Shown here: positions 1 through 11,244 of the stretch, in pieces
Layout of the letters: every line of letters starts with the position of its first letter
How positions within the stretch are numbered: position 1 is the stretch's first letter
Assembly: GCF_000058485.1 (NCBI RefSeq)
Contig: NC_008278.1
Coordinates: forward strand, 2,164,962 to 2,228,961
From: Frankia alni ACN14a
Lineage (GTDB): Bacteria > Actinomycetota > Actinomycetes > Frankiales > Frankiaceae
DNA length: 64,000 nucleotides
Direction of reading: 5' to 3'
Notes under the pieces: generated by a model
What the model saw: only the letters and a program-made list of their open reading frames with translations
The model's database searches: none
Told to the model about the DNA's origin: nothing
Position numbers and translations under genes: made by a program

Positions 1-354
1 GGCACCGACACGACGGGCATCGGCCTGGCCCGGGTGCTGGTCGACGGCGAGCAGATCCTCGTAGACGGCCGCCCGGGGCCGCCGCCGGTCGTGGCCGCCC
101 CGGCGCCCGGCACGGCCGGGTCCTCCCCCGCCGGTGGTGGTGGTGGCGGCGGCGCGCAGAGCGGTCCGATCGATCTCAACAGCGCCAGCTCCGAGCAGCT
201 TGACGGCCTGCCCGGGGTCGGCCCGGTGCTCGCCGGGCGCATCGTTCAGTGGCGCACCGAGCACGGGCCCTTCCGCTCCCCGGAACAGCTTGGGGAGGTC
301 ACCGGCATGGGCGACAAGCGGCTGGCGGACCTGCTGCCGCTGGTGAAGGTGTGA
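1..354 (+). CDS. comEA: ComEA-like helix-hairpin-helix DNA-binding protein (5' end outside window)
   Basis: The reading frame is open from base 1, so the start lies upstream. The first codons read GTDTTGIGLARVLVDGEQI, which fits the end of a SLBB domain. After a Gly/Pro/Ala-rich linker come two helix-hairpin-helix motifs (IDLNSASSEQLDGLPGVGP, then a second ending TGMGDKRLADLLPLVKV), the classic C-terminal half of ComEA. ComEA binds double-stranded DNA outside the membrane and passes it to the ComEC channel. The gene ends 8 bases before comEC, which supports the assignment. In actinobacteria real competence is rarely shown, so the uptake role is inferred from the family. Confidence 0.9.
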   Translation, partial: GTDTTGIGLARVLVDGEQILVDGRPGPPPVVAAPAPGTAGSSPAGGGGGGGAQSGPIDLNSASSEQLDGLPGVGPVLAGRIVQWRTEHGPFRSPEQLGEVTGMGDKRLADLLPLVKV

Positions 355-361
355 TGCGGCG

Positions 362-3010
362 ATGGTCGCCGTGGGCATGGAGACCGGCCTCGCGCTGCCC
401 CAGGGACCGTCGGCCGCAGTTGCGCCGGCCGACGCCCGGCTGGTCACGCCCGCGCTGGCGGCCTGGGTCGGCGCGGCGGTCGCGGTCCGCTGGTCGCTGC
501 CGGACGCCGCACTCGTCCTCGCCGCCGCGGCAGTCCTGACGGTGCCGGCCGGCCTGCTGACCCGGGCCCGCCGCCGGCACCGGCGCGCTCCCGGCAGCGG
601 GAGTGTCGCGGCGCCGTCTTCGATGGACGACGGCGGCGACGGCGATAGCCATGGCTATGGCGATCACGACGGCTTTCTGCCCGCGGCTGCCCGGGTGGCC
701 CTGACGGCCGTGGTGTTCCTCGCCGCCGGAGTCCTCGCCGGCGGGCTGGCGGCGCGTCCCGGCAACCGGGGCCCGCTTGCCGATCTGGTGCGGCGAGGGG
801 TGTCGGTGAGCGCTCGGGCCGTCGTCACGGACGATCCGCGGCCGGCCGCCACGGCCACGCCCCGAGTCGGTCCGCCAACGGCCACCGCCACGACGTTCGT
901 CGTACCCGTCCGATTGGAGCGCGTCACCGCCGGGTCCGTCGTGGTGCGGCTGCGTGCCTCGGCCATCCTGCTCGGACGGGGGGTCGGCTGGAGTGGTCTG
1001 CTACCCAGCCAGCATCTCGACGTCGCGGGCCGGCTCGCCGCCCCTCGGGCAGGCGACACCGTCGCCGCGGTCGTGCTGGCCATCAGAGCGCCGCGCCTGC
1101 GGGGCGATCCTGATGCGGTGCAGCGCTTCGCCGGGCGGCTGCGGGTCGGCCTGCGCGAAGCCGCCGCAGGCCTGCCCGAGCCGCGGCGTGGTCTGCTGCC
1201 GGCGCTCGTCGTCGGGGACGTCTCCGGACTCGACGGGGACCTCCGCGCCGACTTCCGCCGGGCCGGGATGTCGCATCTGACCGCGGTCTCCGGCGGCAAC
1301 GTCGCCATCGTGACCGCGGCTGCTCTGGTCGTGGCGGCACGGGCGCGGCGTGGTCTGCGTGGGCGGGCGGTGGTTGGTGTGGCCGCCCTGGTCGGGTTCG
1401 TCGTCCTCGCCCGACCCTCCGCCAGCGTCCTGCGTGCCGCGGTGATGGGGCTCATCGGGCTGGCCGCGTTCGCCGCCGGCCGACCTCGCGCGGTCCTGCC
1501 AGCCCTGGCGGCGAGCGTCACCGTGCTCGTCCTCGCGCGGCCCGCCCTCGCGGTCTCCGTCGGCTTCGCCCTGTCCGTGCAGGCCACCGCCGGGATGATC
1601 GTCTTTGCGCCGGCCTGGCACACCGCCCTCGCGCGGCGGCTGCCCGATCGGCTCGCCGAGGTGCTCGCGGTGGCGGCGGCCGCCCAGCTGGCCTGCACGC
1701 CGCTGCTGGCGTGGATCGGCGGGGGCCTGAGCCTGGTCGCGATCGGCGCGAACGTCCTCGCCGTGGTGGCGGTGCCCGTGGCGACCGTGCTGGGCGTCCT
1801 GGTCCTGGTCGTCGCCGCCGTGTCGCCCCCGCTGGCCCGGATGCTGGCGCACGTTGCGGACCTGCCCTGCTGGTGGCTGGTGACGGTCGCGCACCGCTGC
1901 GCGCACCTTCCGGCGGCCACGGTCGGCTGGCCCGCCGGGGTCCTGGGAGCCGGCGCGGCAGCCTTCGCCGCCCTCGTCGCGGTGGCGGTACTGCGCCGGC
2001 GGTGGGGGCGCCGGGTGGCCGCCGCGGCCGTCGTCGGCCTGCTTCTGGCGCGCTGCGCCGTCGTCGAGCGGTTCGCCTCCTGGCCGCCTGCCGGCTGGCG
2101 GCTGGTGGCCTGCGACGTCGGGCAGGGGGATGCGCTGGTGCTGTCGGCCGGGCCCGGCAGTGCGGTGCTGGTCGACGCGGGACCCGATCCGGACCTGCTG
2201 GCCCGCTGCCTCGACGAGCTCGGCGTGCGGCGCCTACCCGTGATCGTCCTGAGTCACCTGCACGCGGATCACGTCGACGGGCTCCCCGGTGTGCTCGGCC
2301 GGCTGCCGGTGGGGGAGGTGCTGGTCGGTCCGCTGCGGGAGCCGGCGGGTCAGTGGCGATCAGTCCGTCGGTGGGCAGACCGGGCGCGCGTGCCGCTGCG
2401 CACCATCACCGCCGGTTCCCGGGGTCAGGTGGGCGCGGTCTGTTGGACGGTGCTGGCGCCACAGATCATCCTGCATGGCACCGACAGCGATCCCAACAAC
2501 GACAGCGTCGTGCTGTCCGCCCGGGTCGGCCCCGTGACCATCCTGCTCACGGGGGACGTGGAGGCGACCGCCCAACGGCTGTCACTCGGCCGTCCGCAGG
2601 ATCGGGCCGGGCTGCGGGCGGACGTCCTCAAGGTTCCGCACCACGGGTCCGCCAACCAGGACCCCGGATTCCTCGCCGCGAGCGGGGCCCGCTTCGCGTT
2701 GATCAGCGTCGGGACGGGCAACGACTACGGTCACCCGGCAGCATCGACGCTGCGCGCGCTGCGCCGGGCGGGGATGGCCGTCGCCCGGACCGACCGCGAC
2801 GGGGCACTCGCCGTCGTCGCGCCGAGGTCGCCCGCCGGGGCGGGCCGGCCCGGCGAGTCCGGGCAGCCCGGTCGGCCCGGCGAGTCCGGCGAGTCCGGTC
2901 AGTCCGGCGAGGGGTGTCCCCGGCCCGGGGTGGATCCCTCGGCCCGGCTCTCGGTGTCGGACCGTGACGAGATCTCGGTGGTGCGTCGCCGAGCAGGGGA
3001 GGGATCGTGA
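362..3010 (+). CDS. comEC: ComEC/Rec2 family DNA-uptake channel with C-terminal metallo-beta-lactamase domain
   Basis: An 882-residue membrane protein. The N-terminal part has hydrophobic segments, and the central competence domain (about residues 230-500) is strongly hydrophobic and contains MSHLTAVSGGNVAIV. The C-terminal metallo-beta-lactamase-like domain carries SHLHADHVDG near residue 630 and PHHGS near 760, both metal-ligand motifs. ComEC forms the inner-membrane channel for single-stranded DNA, and the extra domain is thought to degrade the other strand. The ATG at 362 has GAAGGTG about 11 bases upstream. The last 60 residues are a low-complexity tail of GRPGESGQ-type repeats. The holA start overlaps or abuts the end. 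Confidence 0.93.
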   Translation: MVAVGMETGLALPQGPSAAVAPADARLVTPALAAWVGAAVAVRWSLPDAALVLAAAAVLTVPAGLLTRARRRHRRAPGSGSVAAPSSMDDGGDGDSHGYGDHDGFLPAAARVALTAVVFLAAGVLAGGLAARPGNRGPLADLVRRGVSVSARAVVTDDPRPAATATPRVGPPTATATTFVVPVRLERVTAGSVVVRLRASAILLGRGVGWSGLLPSQHLDVAGRLAAPRAGDTVAAVVLAIRAPRLRGDPDAVQRFAGRLRVGLREAAAGLPEPRRGLLPALVVGDVSGLDGDLRADFRRAGMSHLTAVSGGNVAIVTAAALVVAARARRGLRGRAVVGVAALVGFVVLARPSASVLRAAVMGLIGLAAFAAGRPRAVLPALAASVTVLVLARPALAVSVGFALSVQATAGMIVFAPAWHTALARRLPDRLAEVLAVAAAAQLACTPLLAWIGGGLSLVAIGANVLAVVAVPVATVLGVLVLVVAAVSPPLARMLAHVADLPCWWLVTVAHRCAHLPAATVGWPAGVLGAGAAAFAALVAVAVLRRRWGRRVAAAAVVGLLLARCAVVERFASWPPAGWRLVACDVGQGDALVLSAGPGSAVLVDAGPDPDLLARCLDELGVRRLPVIVLSHLHADHVDGLPGVLGRLPVGEVLVGPLREPAGQWRSVRRWADRARVPLRTITAGSRGQVGAVCWTVLAPQIILHGTDSDPNNDSVVLSARVGPVTILLTGDVEATAQRLSLGRPQDRAGLRADVLKVPHHGSANQDPGFLAASGARFALISVGTGNDYGHPAASTLRALRRAGMAVARTDRDGALAVVAPRSPAGAGRPGESGQPGRPGESGESGQSGEGCPRPGVDPSARLSVSDRDEISVVRRRAGEGS

Positions 3011-3011
3011 C

Positions 3012-4022
3012 ATGCTCACCCGCGTGCCAGCTTCTCCAGCGCCCCCGCTCGTTCTCGTCTCCGGTGACGAGGACCTGCTCGTCGGGCGAGCCGTCCGCGA
3101 GGTCCTCGACGCGGCCCGGGCCCGCGACCCCGAGGTGGAGGTCGTCGACCGGGCGGCCGCCGAGTTCACCGAGGCGGACATGGTGGACCTCGGCGCCACG
3201 TCGATGTTCGGCGGTGGCCGGGCGGTCGTCGTCCGGGGGGTGCAGGACCTCGGGGAGGAACTGCGCGACGCGCTGCTGGCCTACATCAGCCATCCCCTCG
3301 ACGACGTCGTGCTCGTGCTCGTGCACAGCGGAGCGGTGAAGAACCGCAAGCTGGCCGACGCCATGAAGGCGGCGGGCGCCCGCGTCGTGCCCGCCGCGAA
3401 GATCACCAAGCCCCGGGAGCGGCACGACTTCGTGGTCGCCGAGGTCCGTCGCCTCGGCGGGCGTGTCAGCGACGGCGCGGTGCGGGCCCTGCTCGATGCC
3501 GTCGGGGGCGATCTGCGCGAGCTCGCAGCGGTGTGTGACCAGCTCGTCGCCGACACCGAGGGCGGCATGTTGGACGAGGCCGCGGTGGCCCGGTTCCATC
3601 GGGGACGCGCCGAGGCCACCGGGTTCGCCGTCGCCGACGCGATCATCGGAGGTGACCTGCCGCAGGCGCTGACGCTGCTGCGCCAGGCGGTCGAAGGGGG
3701 GACCGCGGCCGTGTTGATCACTAGTGCCGTCGCCGGCGGGCTGCGGGATCTCGCCCGGGTGTCCTCGGCGGGCCCGGGGACGAAGTGGGATCTCGCCCGC
3801 GCCCTCGGCATGCCCGACTGGAAGGTCGAGAAGGCGCAGCGTTCGGCGCGTGCCTGGTCCGATCCGGGCCTGGCGCTCGCGCTGCGCGCGTCGGCGACGG
3901 CGGATGCCGGCGTGAAGGGGGCGTCCGTGGACGCGGGCTATGCGCTGGAGAAGCTCCTGCGCGAGGTGGCCGCAGCGCGGTCGTTCCCCCGGGATCGGGC
4001 CCACCGCGGCGGGCGTCGATGA
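3012..4022 (+). CDS. holA: DNA polymerase III delta subunit
   Basis: A 336-residue protein beginning MLTRVPASPAPPLVLVSGDEDLLVGRAVREV, typical of HolA. The delta subunit opens the beta sliding clamp in the clamp-loader complex. I chose the ATG at 3012, directly after comEC, over an in-frame ATG at 2964 because the family's conserved region begins at LVLVSGDED and GGGAGGGA lies just upstream. Its place downstream of comEA-comEC is the usual actinobacterial order. The stop codon overlaps the start of the next gene (ATGA). Confidence 0.92.
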   Translation: MLTRVPASPAPPLVLVSGDEDLLVGRAVREVLDAARARDPEVEVVDRAAAEFTEADMVDLGATSMFGGGRAVVVRGVQDLGEELRDALLAYISHPLDDVVLVLVHSGAVKNRKLADAMKAAGARVVPAAKITKPRERHDFVVAEVRRLGGRVSDGAVRALLDAVGGDLRELAAVCDQLVADTEGGMLDEAAVARFHRGRAEATGFAVADAIIGGDLPQALTLLRQAVEGGTAAVLITSAVAGGLRDLARVSSAGPGTKWDLARALGMPDWKVEKAQRSARAWSDPGLALALRASATADAGVKGASVDAGYALEKLLREVAAARSFPRDRAHRGGRR

Positions 4023-4396
4023 CCGGGGCGCCGCGGCCGGAGGGATCGTCCGCGACGGGCGGCCCGGGCGCGCGGCCGGGGCCGGCCATGGGGCACGACG
4101 CCGTGGATCCCGGCGAGACCGACGCGCCGCCACCGGGAGGCTGGTTCGGGCTGCGAGTCCTGCCCGCCGGCTGGATGCGCGGGCTGCTCACGACCGTCAC
4201 GGGGCTGGTCACGGTGGTCGTCGCGCTGGGAGACCTCGCGAGCGCCTGGGTGGTCGGCGTCCTGCCGGTGACCGTCGGCGCGATGGTCGCCTACCACGAG
4301 GTGCTCGAACGGCTGATCCATCCGGCGGGCAACGAGACGCTGGTCGGCGGTCCGGCGAGTGCGCAGAACCCGCCGGGCGATCAGGCAGTCCGCTAG
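4019..4396 (+). CDS. Small membrane protein, function unknown
   Basis: A 125-residue protein starting at an ATG that overlaps the holA stop as ATGA, which suggests translational coupling. The first 40 residues are Gly/Pro/Ala-rich and probably disordered. Two hydrophobic stretches follow (GLLTTVTGLVTVVVALG and AWVVGVLPVTVGAMVAY), then a short hydrophilic tail. I recognise no family. The frame is open further upstream inside holA, but that part is a shadow. Real coding is supported by the coupling and the membrane-like composition. Confidence 0.6.
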   Translation: MTGAPRPEGSSATGGPGARPGPAMGHDAVDPGETDAPPPGGWFGLRVLPAGWMRGLLTTVTGLVTVVVALGDLASAWVVGVLPVTVGAMVAYHEVLERLIHPAGNETLVGGPASAQNPPGDQAVR

Positions 4397-4521
4397 GACC
4401 GCTCCGACTGCCGACTGCCGACTGCTACCCGCGCCCGCGGCGGCGAGAGGGTGTGGCTCGCGGGCAGGGCAATCCACGGGCTGGCGATCGCGCAGGGCCG
4501 GCCAGGGGCGCGGACACGCAG

Positions 4522-4551
4522 AAAAGCCGGAGCACCCCTGGTGCCCCGGCT
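4522..4551 (-). terminator. Rho-independent terminator of rpsT
   Basis: Read on the minus strand, AGCCGGGGCACC, loop AGG, then GGTGCTCCGGCT form a 12-base stem with one mismatch, followed directly by TTTT. It starts 13 bases after the rpsT stop, which is ideal placement. Confidence 0.85.
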
Positions 4552-4564
4552 CCGCCGCGCGGTG

Positions 4565-4834
4565 TCAGCTGGCCGTCAGGCTCGCGTGCGCGCGGGCCAG
4601 CGCCGACTTCTTGTTGGCGGCCTGGTTCGGGTGGATGACACCCTTGCTGACAGCCTTGTCCAGCTTGCGGGAGGCGACCCGTAGGGTCTCGCCGGCGCGC
4701 TCGGCGTCGCCCGCCTCGACCGCGTCGCGGAACCGGCGCACGTGGGTCTTGAGCTCGGACTTGACAGCCTTGTTGCGCAGCCGCCGCTTCTCGTTGGTGA
4801 GGTTGCGCTTGATCTGCGACTTGATGTTGGCCAC
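4565..4834 (-). CDS. rpsT: 30S ribosomal protein S20
   Basis: An 89-residue basic protein ([20 protein letters not shown] at the start, [16 protein letters not shown] near the end), full length for S20, which binds 16S rRNA early in small-subunit assembly. The start is GTG at 4834, with AGAGG about 7 bases before it. It is transcribed divergently from lepA, a common arrangement in actinobacteria, and is followed by a strong terminator. The much longer open frame running upstream across lepA is an artefact of high GC. Confidence 0.97.
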   Translation of the reverse strand: MANIKSQIKRNLTNEKRRLRNKAVKSELKTHVRRFRDAVEAGDAERAGETLRVASRKLDKAVSKGVIHPNQAANKKSALARAHASLTAS

Positions 4835-4879
4835 GCGGAGGAACCTCTGGTTGTCGAGTCGGGATGGTGCGGACACGTC

Positions 4880-4885
4880 ATCATA
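4880..4885 (-). promoter_or_regulatory. Probable -10 box of rpsT (TATGAT)
   Basis: TATGAT on the minus strand, 46 bases before the rpsT start, is close to the TATAAT consensus and stands out in GC-rich sequence. No convincing -35 hexamer is seen at 17 bases, which is not unusual in actinobacteria. Confidence 0.4.
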
Positions 4886-4947
4886 CGGACGCCGGCCGCG
4901 CGCGGCGGCCCGGCGTACCGACGCCTCGGAGGCCGGCCGGCCACCTG

Positions 4948-4961
4948 CACCGAAATCGGTG
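4948..4961. promoter_or_regulatory. Inverted repeat CACCGA-AA-TCGGTG between rpsT and lepA
   Basis: A perfect 6+6 inverted repeat with a 2-base centre lies in the 294-base divergent intergenic region. It could be an operator or chance; no known regulator is assigned. The remainder of the region (4835-5128) holds the rpsT promoter candidate and the AGGGAGG at 5090-5098, with no other gene. Confidence 0.3.
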
Positions 4962-5128
4962 TGACGCGGAGTCGGAGACGGCCGGACCGCTCGGGACGAC
5001 GACGCGGCCCACCAAGGCGGCGCCCAGAATATCAAACCGCTGCCGGCCGGTGCACCGGCGCAACCACCGCGCCGCCTCCTGGCACGATGAAGGGAGGTCG
5101 ACCCAGATCCCGGCACGGGACGGCTCCC

Positions 5129-7009
<1,881 letters not shown>

Positions 7010-7093
7010 TCCACCCCCGGGCGGGGGAGATCGGGCGGGTCGACCCGGGGGAGACCGCCGATCACGGCCACCCCCCGGGAGGTCGGCGCGTCG

Positions 7094-7258
7094 TCAGCTC
7101 GTCGGCAGCGGGCTCGCGGGCAGGCGGATCGGCTCGGTCACCGGTTCGGCGAGGGAGAGATCACCGGCGGGCGCGGCGGCGCTGGAACGATACACGGTGG
7201 TTCGGGGCGGGAGCAGTTCGGAGATCTCCTCGAGAACGGCCCTGACGTCATCGTCCAT
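7094..7258 (-). CDS. Small acidic protein, function unknown
   Basis: A 54-residue frame (MDDDVRAVLEEISELLPPRTTV at the start) between lepA and hemW, on the opposite strand. Most third codon positions are G or C, as in real genes here. No good ribosome site precedes the ATG at 7258, and a GTG at 7276 is an alternative. No family is recognised. Bases 7010-7093 and 7259-7487 hold only a GC-rich hairpin near 7017 and otherwise nothing I can name. Confidence 0.4.
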   Translation of the reverse strand: MDDDVRAVLEEISELLPPRTTVYRSSAAAPAGDLSLAEPVTEPIRLPASPLPTS

Positions 7259-7487
7259 GTCCGGATCTTTTCGCACCGGGCTCGACCGGTCGACGATGGT
7301 CCGCCCATATCTGATCTTTCGTCAACAACGGGGGCAAAACGTGCCCGACGTCTCGCCGGTGCCGAGGGGGACCCCCGTTTCCGGTGCTTATCCCGCCGTG
7401 GTCCTGTTGTGGCCATCTTCGGCCCGCTCGTGCGCTTGACAAACGTGGCGTTGCTGTAACCCCATCCGTTGGGGGCACACTGGGGGC

Positions 7488-8723
7488 ATGCCACAAAAGC
7501 CTCCCGACGGGTCACCTCCGCCCGACGACGGCGCTCTCCCGCCGGCCGCTCTGGCCGAGCTGACCGAGCGCGCGCTCGGGGCGTACGTGCACGTGCCCTA
7601 CTGCGCGGCACGCTGCGGCTACTGTGACTTCAACACCTACACGGCGGCGGATCTGGGCGGTGCCCTGGTCTCCTCGGTGGGCCTGACGACCTTCGTCGAC
7701 ATCGCCACGAAGGAGATCCGGCTGGCCCGGGCGGTGCTGGGCGACGCCGACCTGCCGATCTCCACCGTGTTCATCGGCGGCGGGACGCCGACCCTGCTCT
7801 CCGCGGGTGACCTCGCCCGCCTGCTGCACGCCCTCGACGCCGAGTTCGGGCTCGCCGCCGACGCGGAGGTCACCACCGAGGCGAACCCGGAGTCGGTCGA
7901 CCCGGCCCAGCTCGAGCAGTTGCGGGCGGCCGGCTACACCAGGGTCTCGTTCGGCATGCAGAGCGACCGGCCGCACGTGCTGGCGGCGCTGGACCGCCGG
8001 CACACCCCCGGGCGGGTCTCCGAGGTGATGCGCTGGGCGCGCAAAGCCGGGTTCGAGCAGGTGAGCCTCGATCTGATCTACGGGGCGCCGGGCGAATCCG
8101 AGGCCGACTGGGCGGCGAGCCTGCGGGCCGCGGTGCAGTTGGGCCCGGACCACGTCAGCGCCTACGCGCTGACCGTCGAGGAGGGCACCAAGCTGTCGCG
8201 TCGGGTGCGCCGCGGCGAGCTGCTCGAGCCCGACGACGACCTGCTCGCCGACCGGTACCTGCTCGCCGACGAGATCCTCACCGCCGCCGGACTGACCAAC
8301 TACGAGGTCAGCAACTGGTCGCGCGGTCCGGCCGCCCGTTGCCGCCACAATCTGGGCTACTGGCGGGGCGACCACTGGTGGGGCTTCGGCCCGGGCGCCC
8401 ACAGCCACGTCGGCGGTGTGCGGTGGTGGAACGTGCGCCATCCGGCCGAGTACGCCGCCCGCCTCGGCGCGCAGCGCAGTCCGGCCTCGGCGCGCGAGGA
8501 ACTCGACGCGTCCACCCGACGGGTCGAGCGGGTGATGCTGGGGGTACGGCTCGCCGAGGGGCTCGGCGTGGCCGAGCTCGACGAGGCCGGGCTGGCGGCG
8601 TGCGCGGATCTCGCTCGCTCGGGCCTGGTCGAACCGGGCGCGCTCGAGTCCGGCCGGGTGCGCCTGACCCGCCGCGGTCGCCTGCTCACCGACACGGTGG
8701 TCCGGGCTCTGCTGCCAGACTGA
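7488..8723 (+). CDS. hemW: HemW-like radical SAM protein (heme chaperone)
   Basis: 411 residues with the radical SAM cluster motif CxxxCxxC at C39, C43 and C46 (in VHVPYCAARCGYCDF) and the GGGTPTLL glycine motif. The C-terminal HemN-like domain is present. HemW proteins deliver heme to respiratory enzymes; older annotation calls them oxygen-independent coproporphyrinogen III oxidase. The position before hrcA-dnaJ is the conserved order in actinobacteria. The stop codon lies within a 19-base tandem repeat. Confidence 0.92.
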   Translation: MPQKPPDGSPPPDDGALPPAALAELTERALGAYVHVPYCAARCGYCDFNTYTAADLGGALVSSVGLTTFVDIATKEIRLARAVLGDADLPISTVFIGGGTPTLLSAGDLARLLHALDAEFGLAADAEVTTEANPESVDPAQLEQLRAAGYTRVSFGMQSDRPHVLAALDRRHTPGRVSEVMRWARKAGFEQVSLDLIYGAPGESEADWAASLRAAVQLGPDHVSAYALTVEEGTKLSRRVRRGELLEPDDDLLADRYLLADEILTAAGLTNYEVSNWSRGPAARCRHNLGYWRGDHWWGFGPGAHSHVGGVRWWNVRHPAEYAARLGAQRSPASAREELDASTRRVERVMLGVRLAEGLGVAELDEAGLAACADLARSGLVEPGALESGRVRLTRRGRLLTDTVVRALLPD

Positions 8724-8777
8724 TCCATGGCCGACCGGCTGATCCGTGGCCGACCGGCTGATCCCTGGCCGACGGGT
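8721..8777. repeat. Three-copy 19-base tandem repeat overlapping the hemW stop
   Basis: TGATCCATGGCCGACCGGC, TGATCCGTGGCCGACCGGC and TGATCCCTGGCCGACGGGT follow head to tail. The first TGA is the hemW stop codon, so each copy carries a potential stop. Confidence 0.85.
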
Positions 8778-9023
8778 CGGCTCACGCTCGATCGGGCGGG
8801 CCGCCATGGTGCGGAACCCGGGTGCCCCGATGGTCGTTCTGTTGGAAGGATGTCGCCGACTCCTCACCGGCCATTCGTGGAGCGGCTCATGTTGTGTGCT
8901 TCATGCTTGGCTGACGGCTACACTTGGCACTCACTGCGGCCGAGTGCCAGGCCTGGTGTCGTCGGTGCTGGTGCACGCACCGTGGCCCGGCCACGTCCCG
9001 CTTGGTGAAGGGGGTGCGACCGC
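8724..9023. other. 300-base hemW-hrcA intergenic region
   Basis: It holds the end of the 19-base tandem repeat, the CIRCE operator at 8924-8950 and a possible -10 box TACACT at 8919-8924 that touches the operator. I see no further gene. Confidence 0.6.
8924..8950 (+). promoter_or_regulatory. CIRCE operator for HrcA
   Basis: TTGGCACTC, 9 bases, GAGTGCCAG. This matches the CIRCE consensus TTAGCACTC-N9-GAGTGCTAA, with the exact 9-base spacer and symmetric changes on both arms. HrcA, encoded 74 bases downstream, is the repressor that binds this element, so hrcA-dnaJ is probably autoregulated and induced by heat. A TACACT box adjoining the operator could be the -10. Confidence 0.88.
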
Positions 9024-10043
9024 GTGCTAGAGGAACGGCGGCTCGAAGTCCTGCGGGCGATCGTGGAGGACTTCGTCCTGAGCAACGAGCCGGTGGGCTC
9101 CAAGGCGCTGGCGGAGCGTCATAATCTCGGGGTCTCGCCGGCTACTGTCCGCAACGACATGTCCGCGTTGGAGGAAGAGGGCTACATCACGCAGCCCCAC
9201 ACCAGCGCCGGGCGGATTCCGACGGACAAGGGCTACCGGTTGTTCGTCGACCGGTTGTCCGGGGTCAAGCCGCTGTCCCGGGCCGAGCGCCGGGCCATCC
9301 AGAGCTTTCTGGAAGGCGCTGTCGACCTCGACGACGTCGTCCGCCGCTCGGTTCGCCTGCTCGCTCAGCTCACCCGCCAGGTTGCGGTGGTGCAGTACCC
9401 GTCGCTGTCGAGCAGCAGCGTCCGGCACATCGAGGTGGTGACCCTCGGCCCGCGGCGGATGCTCATGGTGATGATCACCGATACCGGTCGGGTGGAGCAG
9501 CGGATCATCGACAGTCTCACGCCGGTGGACGAGGAGATCGCGGGCGAGCTGCGGGCGACCCTCAACTGCGCGCTGGCCGGCCAGCGGCTGGTCGACGCCC
9601 CCGAGGTCGTCGCCACCCTGCCCGACCAGGCCCGCCCGGAGCTGCGGCCGTGCCTGGCGACGATGACCGGGGCGGTGCTGGAGTCCCTGGTGGATCGCCC
9701 GGAGGAGCGTCTCGCCATGGCCGGTACGGCGAACCTCACCAGGGCCTCGGTCGACTTCGCCGACTCGTTGCGGTCGATACTGGAGGCGCTCGAGGAGCAG
9801 GTCGTGTTGATGAAGCTCATCGGCTCGGCCCGCGAGACCGGTACTGTAACGGTACGCATCGGTCGAGAGACGGACGTGGACGCCCTGCGGTCGACCGCAG
9901 TGGTGGCCACCGGCTATGGCCGCGGTCCTTTCGCCCTGGGCGGAATGGGAGTGGTCGGTCCGATGCGCATGGACTATCCGTGGACGATGGCGGCCGTCCG
10001 GGCCGTCGCCAAATACGTGGGTGAACTCTTGGGTGCCGACTGA
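9024..10043 (+). CDS. hrcA: Heat-inducible transcription repressor HrcA
   Basis: 339 residues beginning [20 protein letters not shown], with an N-terminal winged helix ([20 protein letters not shown], about residues 36-55) and the usual HrcA effector domain. It represses heat-shock genes through CIRCE, and an operator lies directly upstream. The GTG at 9024 starts the conserved N-terminus. Its stop codon overlaps the dnaJ ATG by one base (TGATG), so the two are co-translated. Confidence 0.95.
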
Positions 10044-11188
10044 TGGCCGTGGACTACTACGCAGTTCTCGGCGTGCGCCGAGACGCGTCGAACGACGAGA
10101 TCAAACGGGCCTACCGCAAGCTCGCACGGGAGCTGCACCCTGATGTCAACCCCGACCCGGAGGCGCAGCAGCGTTTCCGCGGGGTGACCGCGGCCTACGA
10201 GGTGCTCTCGGACCCGGAGAAGCGCCAGATCGTCGACCTGGGCGGCGACCCGCTCGCGCCCGGTGGCGGTGGTGGGGGTGCCGGCTCGCCGTTCGGCGCC
10301 GGCTTCGGCGGGCTCGGCGACATCATGGACGCCTTCTTCGGCGGCGGGACGGCCCGCGGGCCCCGCTCCCGGGTCCGGCGCGGCAACGACGCGCTGCTGC
10401 GGATCGAGCTGGACCTGGCCGAGACCGCCTTCGGTGCCACCCGGGAGATCACCGTGGACACCGCGGCCGTGTGCTCGACCTGCACCGGCGCCGGGGCGGC
10501 TCCCGGCACCCATCCGGCGACCTGCGGCACCTGCGGCGGTCGTGGGGAGGTCCAGCAGGTGACCCGCTCCTTCCTGGGGCAGATGGTCACCTCTCGTCCG
10601 TGCCCGCGCTGCTCGGGTACCGGCACGGTGATCGAGCATCCCTGCCGCGACTGCGGGGGGGACGGCCGGGTCCGCAAGCGTCGCACCCTGACGGTGAAGA
10701 TCCCCTCCGGGGTTGAGGACGGGATGCGCATCCGGCTGTCCGGGGAGGGCGAGGTCGGCCCCGGTGGCGGGCCGCCGGGCGACCTGTACGTCGAGGTCTC
10801 CGAACGCCAGCATCCGGTGTTCACCCGTGAGGGCGACGACCTGCACTGCGAGCTGCCGCTGCCGATGACCTCGGCGGCGCTGGGCACCTCCGCCACCCTG
10901 GAGACCCTCGACGGCACCGAGACGATCGCGGTGAAGCCGGGCACCCAGCCAGGCGAGGTCATCAAGCTTGCCGGGCGCGGCGTCCCGCACCTGCGGGCCG
11001 CCGGGCGGGGGCACCTGCACATCCACATCAACGTGGAGACGCCGACGAAGCTGGACGCGGAGCAGGAGCGGTTGCTCCGGGAGCTGGCGAAGATCCGGGA
11101 CGAGGAGGCGCCCGCGGTCGTGGGCGGTTCCACCGGTGGCAGCGCGAGCGGGCTGTTCCGCCGGCGCGGGTCGCGGCGCGGGCGCTAG
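10043..11188 (+). CDS. dnaJ: Molecular chaperone DnaJ (HrcA-linked paralogue)
   Basis: 381 residues with all type-I DnaJ parts in order: J domain with HPD at residues 32-34, Gly/Phe-rich segment with long glycine runs, and a zinc domain (about 144-208) with four CxxCxGxG motifs ([32 protein letters not shown]). The C-terminal substrate-binding domain follows. It stimulates DnaK ATPase. Actinobacteria usually have two DnaJ proteins, one with dnaK-grpE and one with hrcA; this is the second. The ATG overlaps the hrcA stop. Confidence 0.95.
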   Translation: MAVDYYAVLGVRRDASNDEIKRAYRKLARELHPDVNPDPEAQQRFRGVTAAYEVLSDPEKRQIVDLGGDPLAPGGGGGGAGSPFGAGFGGLGDIMDAFFGGGTARGPRSRVRRGNDALLRIELDLAETAFGATREITVDTAAVCSTCTGAGAAPGTHPATCGTCGGRGEVQQVTRSFLGQMVTSRPCPRCSGTGTVIEHPCRDCGGDGRVRKRRTLTVKIPSGVEDGMRIRLSGEGEVGPGGGPPGDLYVEVSERQHPVFTREGDDLHCELPLPMTSAALGTSATLETLDGTETIAVKPGTQPGEVIKLAGRGVPHLRAAGRGHLHIHINVETPTKLDAEQERLLRELAKIRDEEAPAVVGGSTGGSASGLFRRRGSRRGR

Positions 11189-11244
11189 CCCGTCGGCGCG
11201 GCCGGTCCCGGTCTCCGGTCCGTACTCCGCCGAGAGGATCCCCA

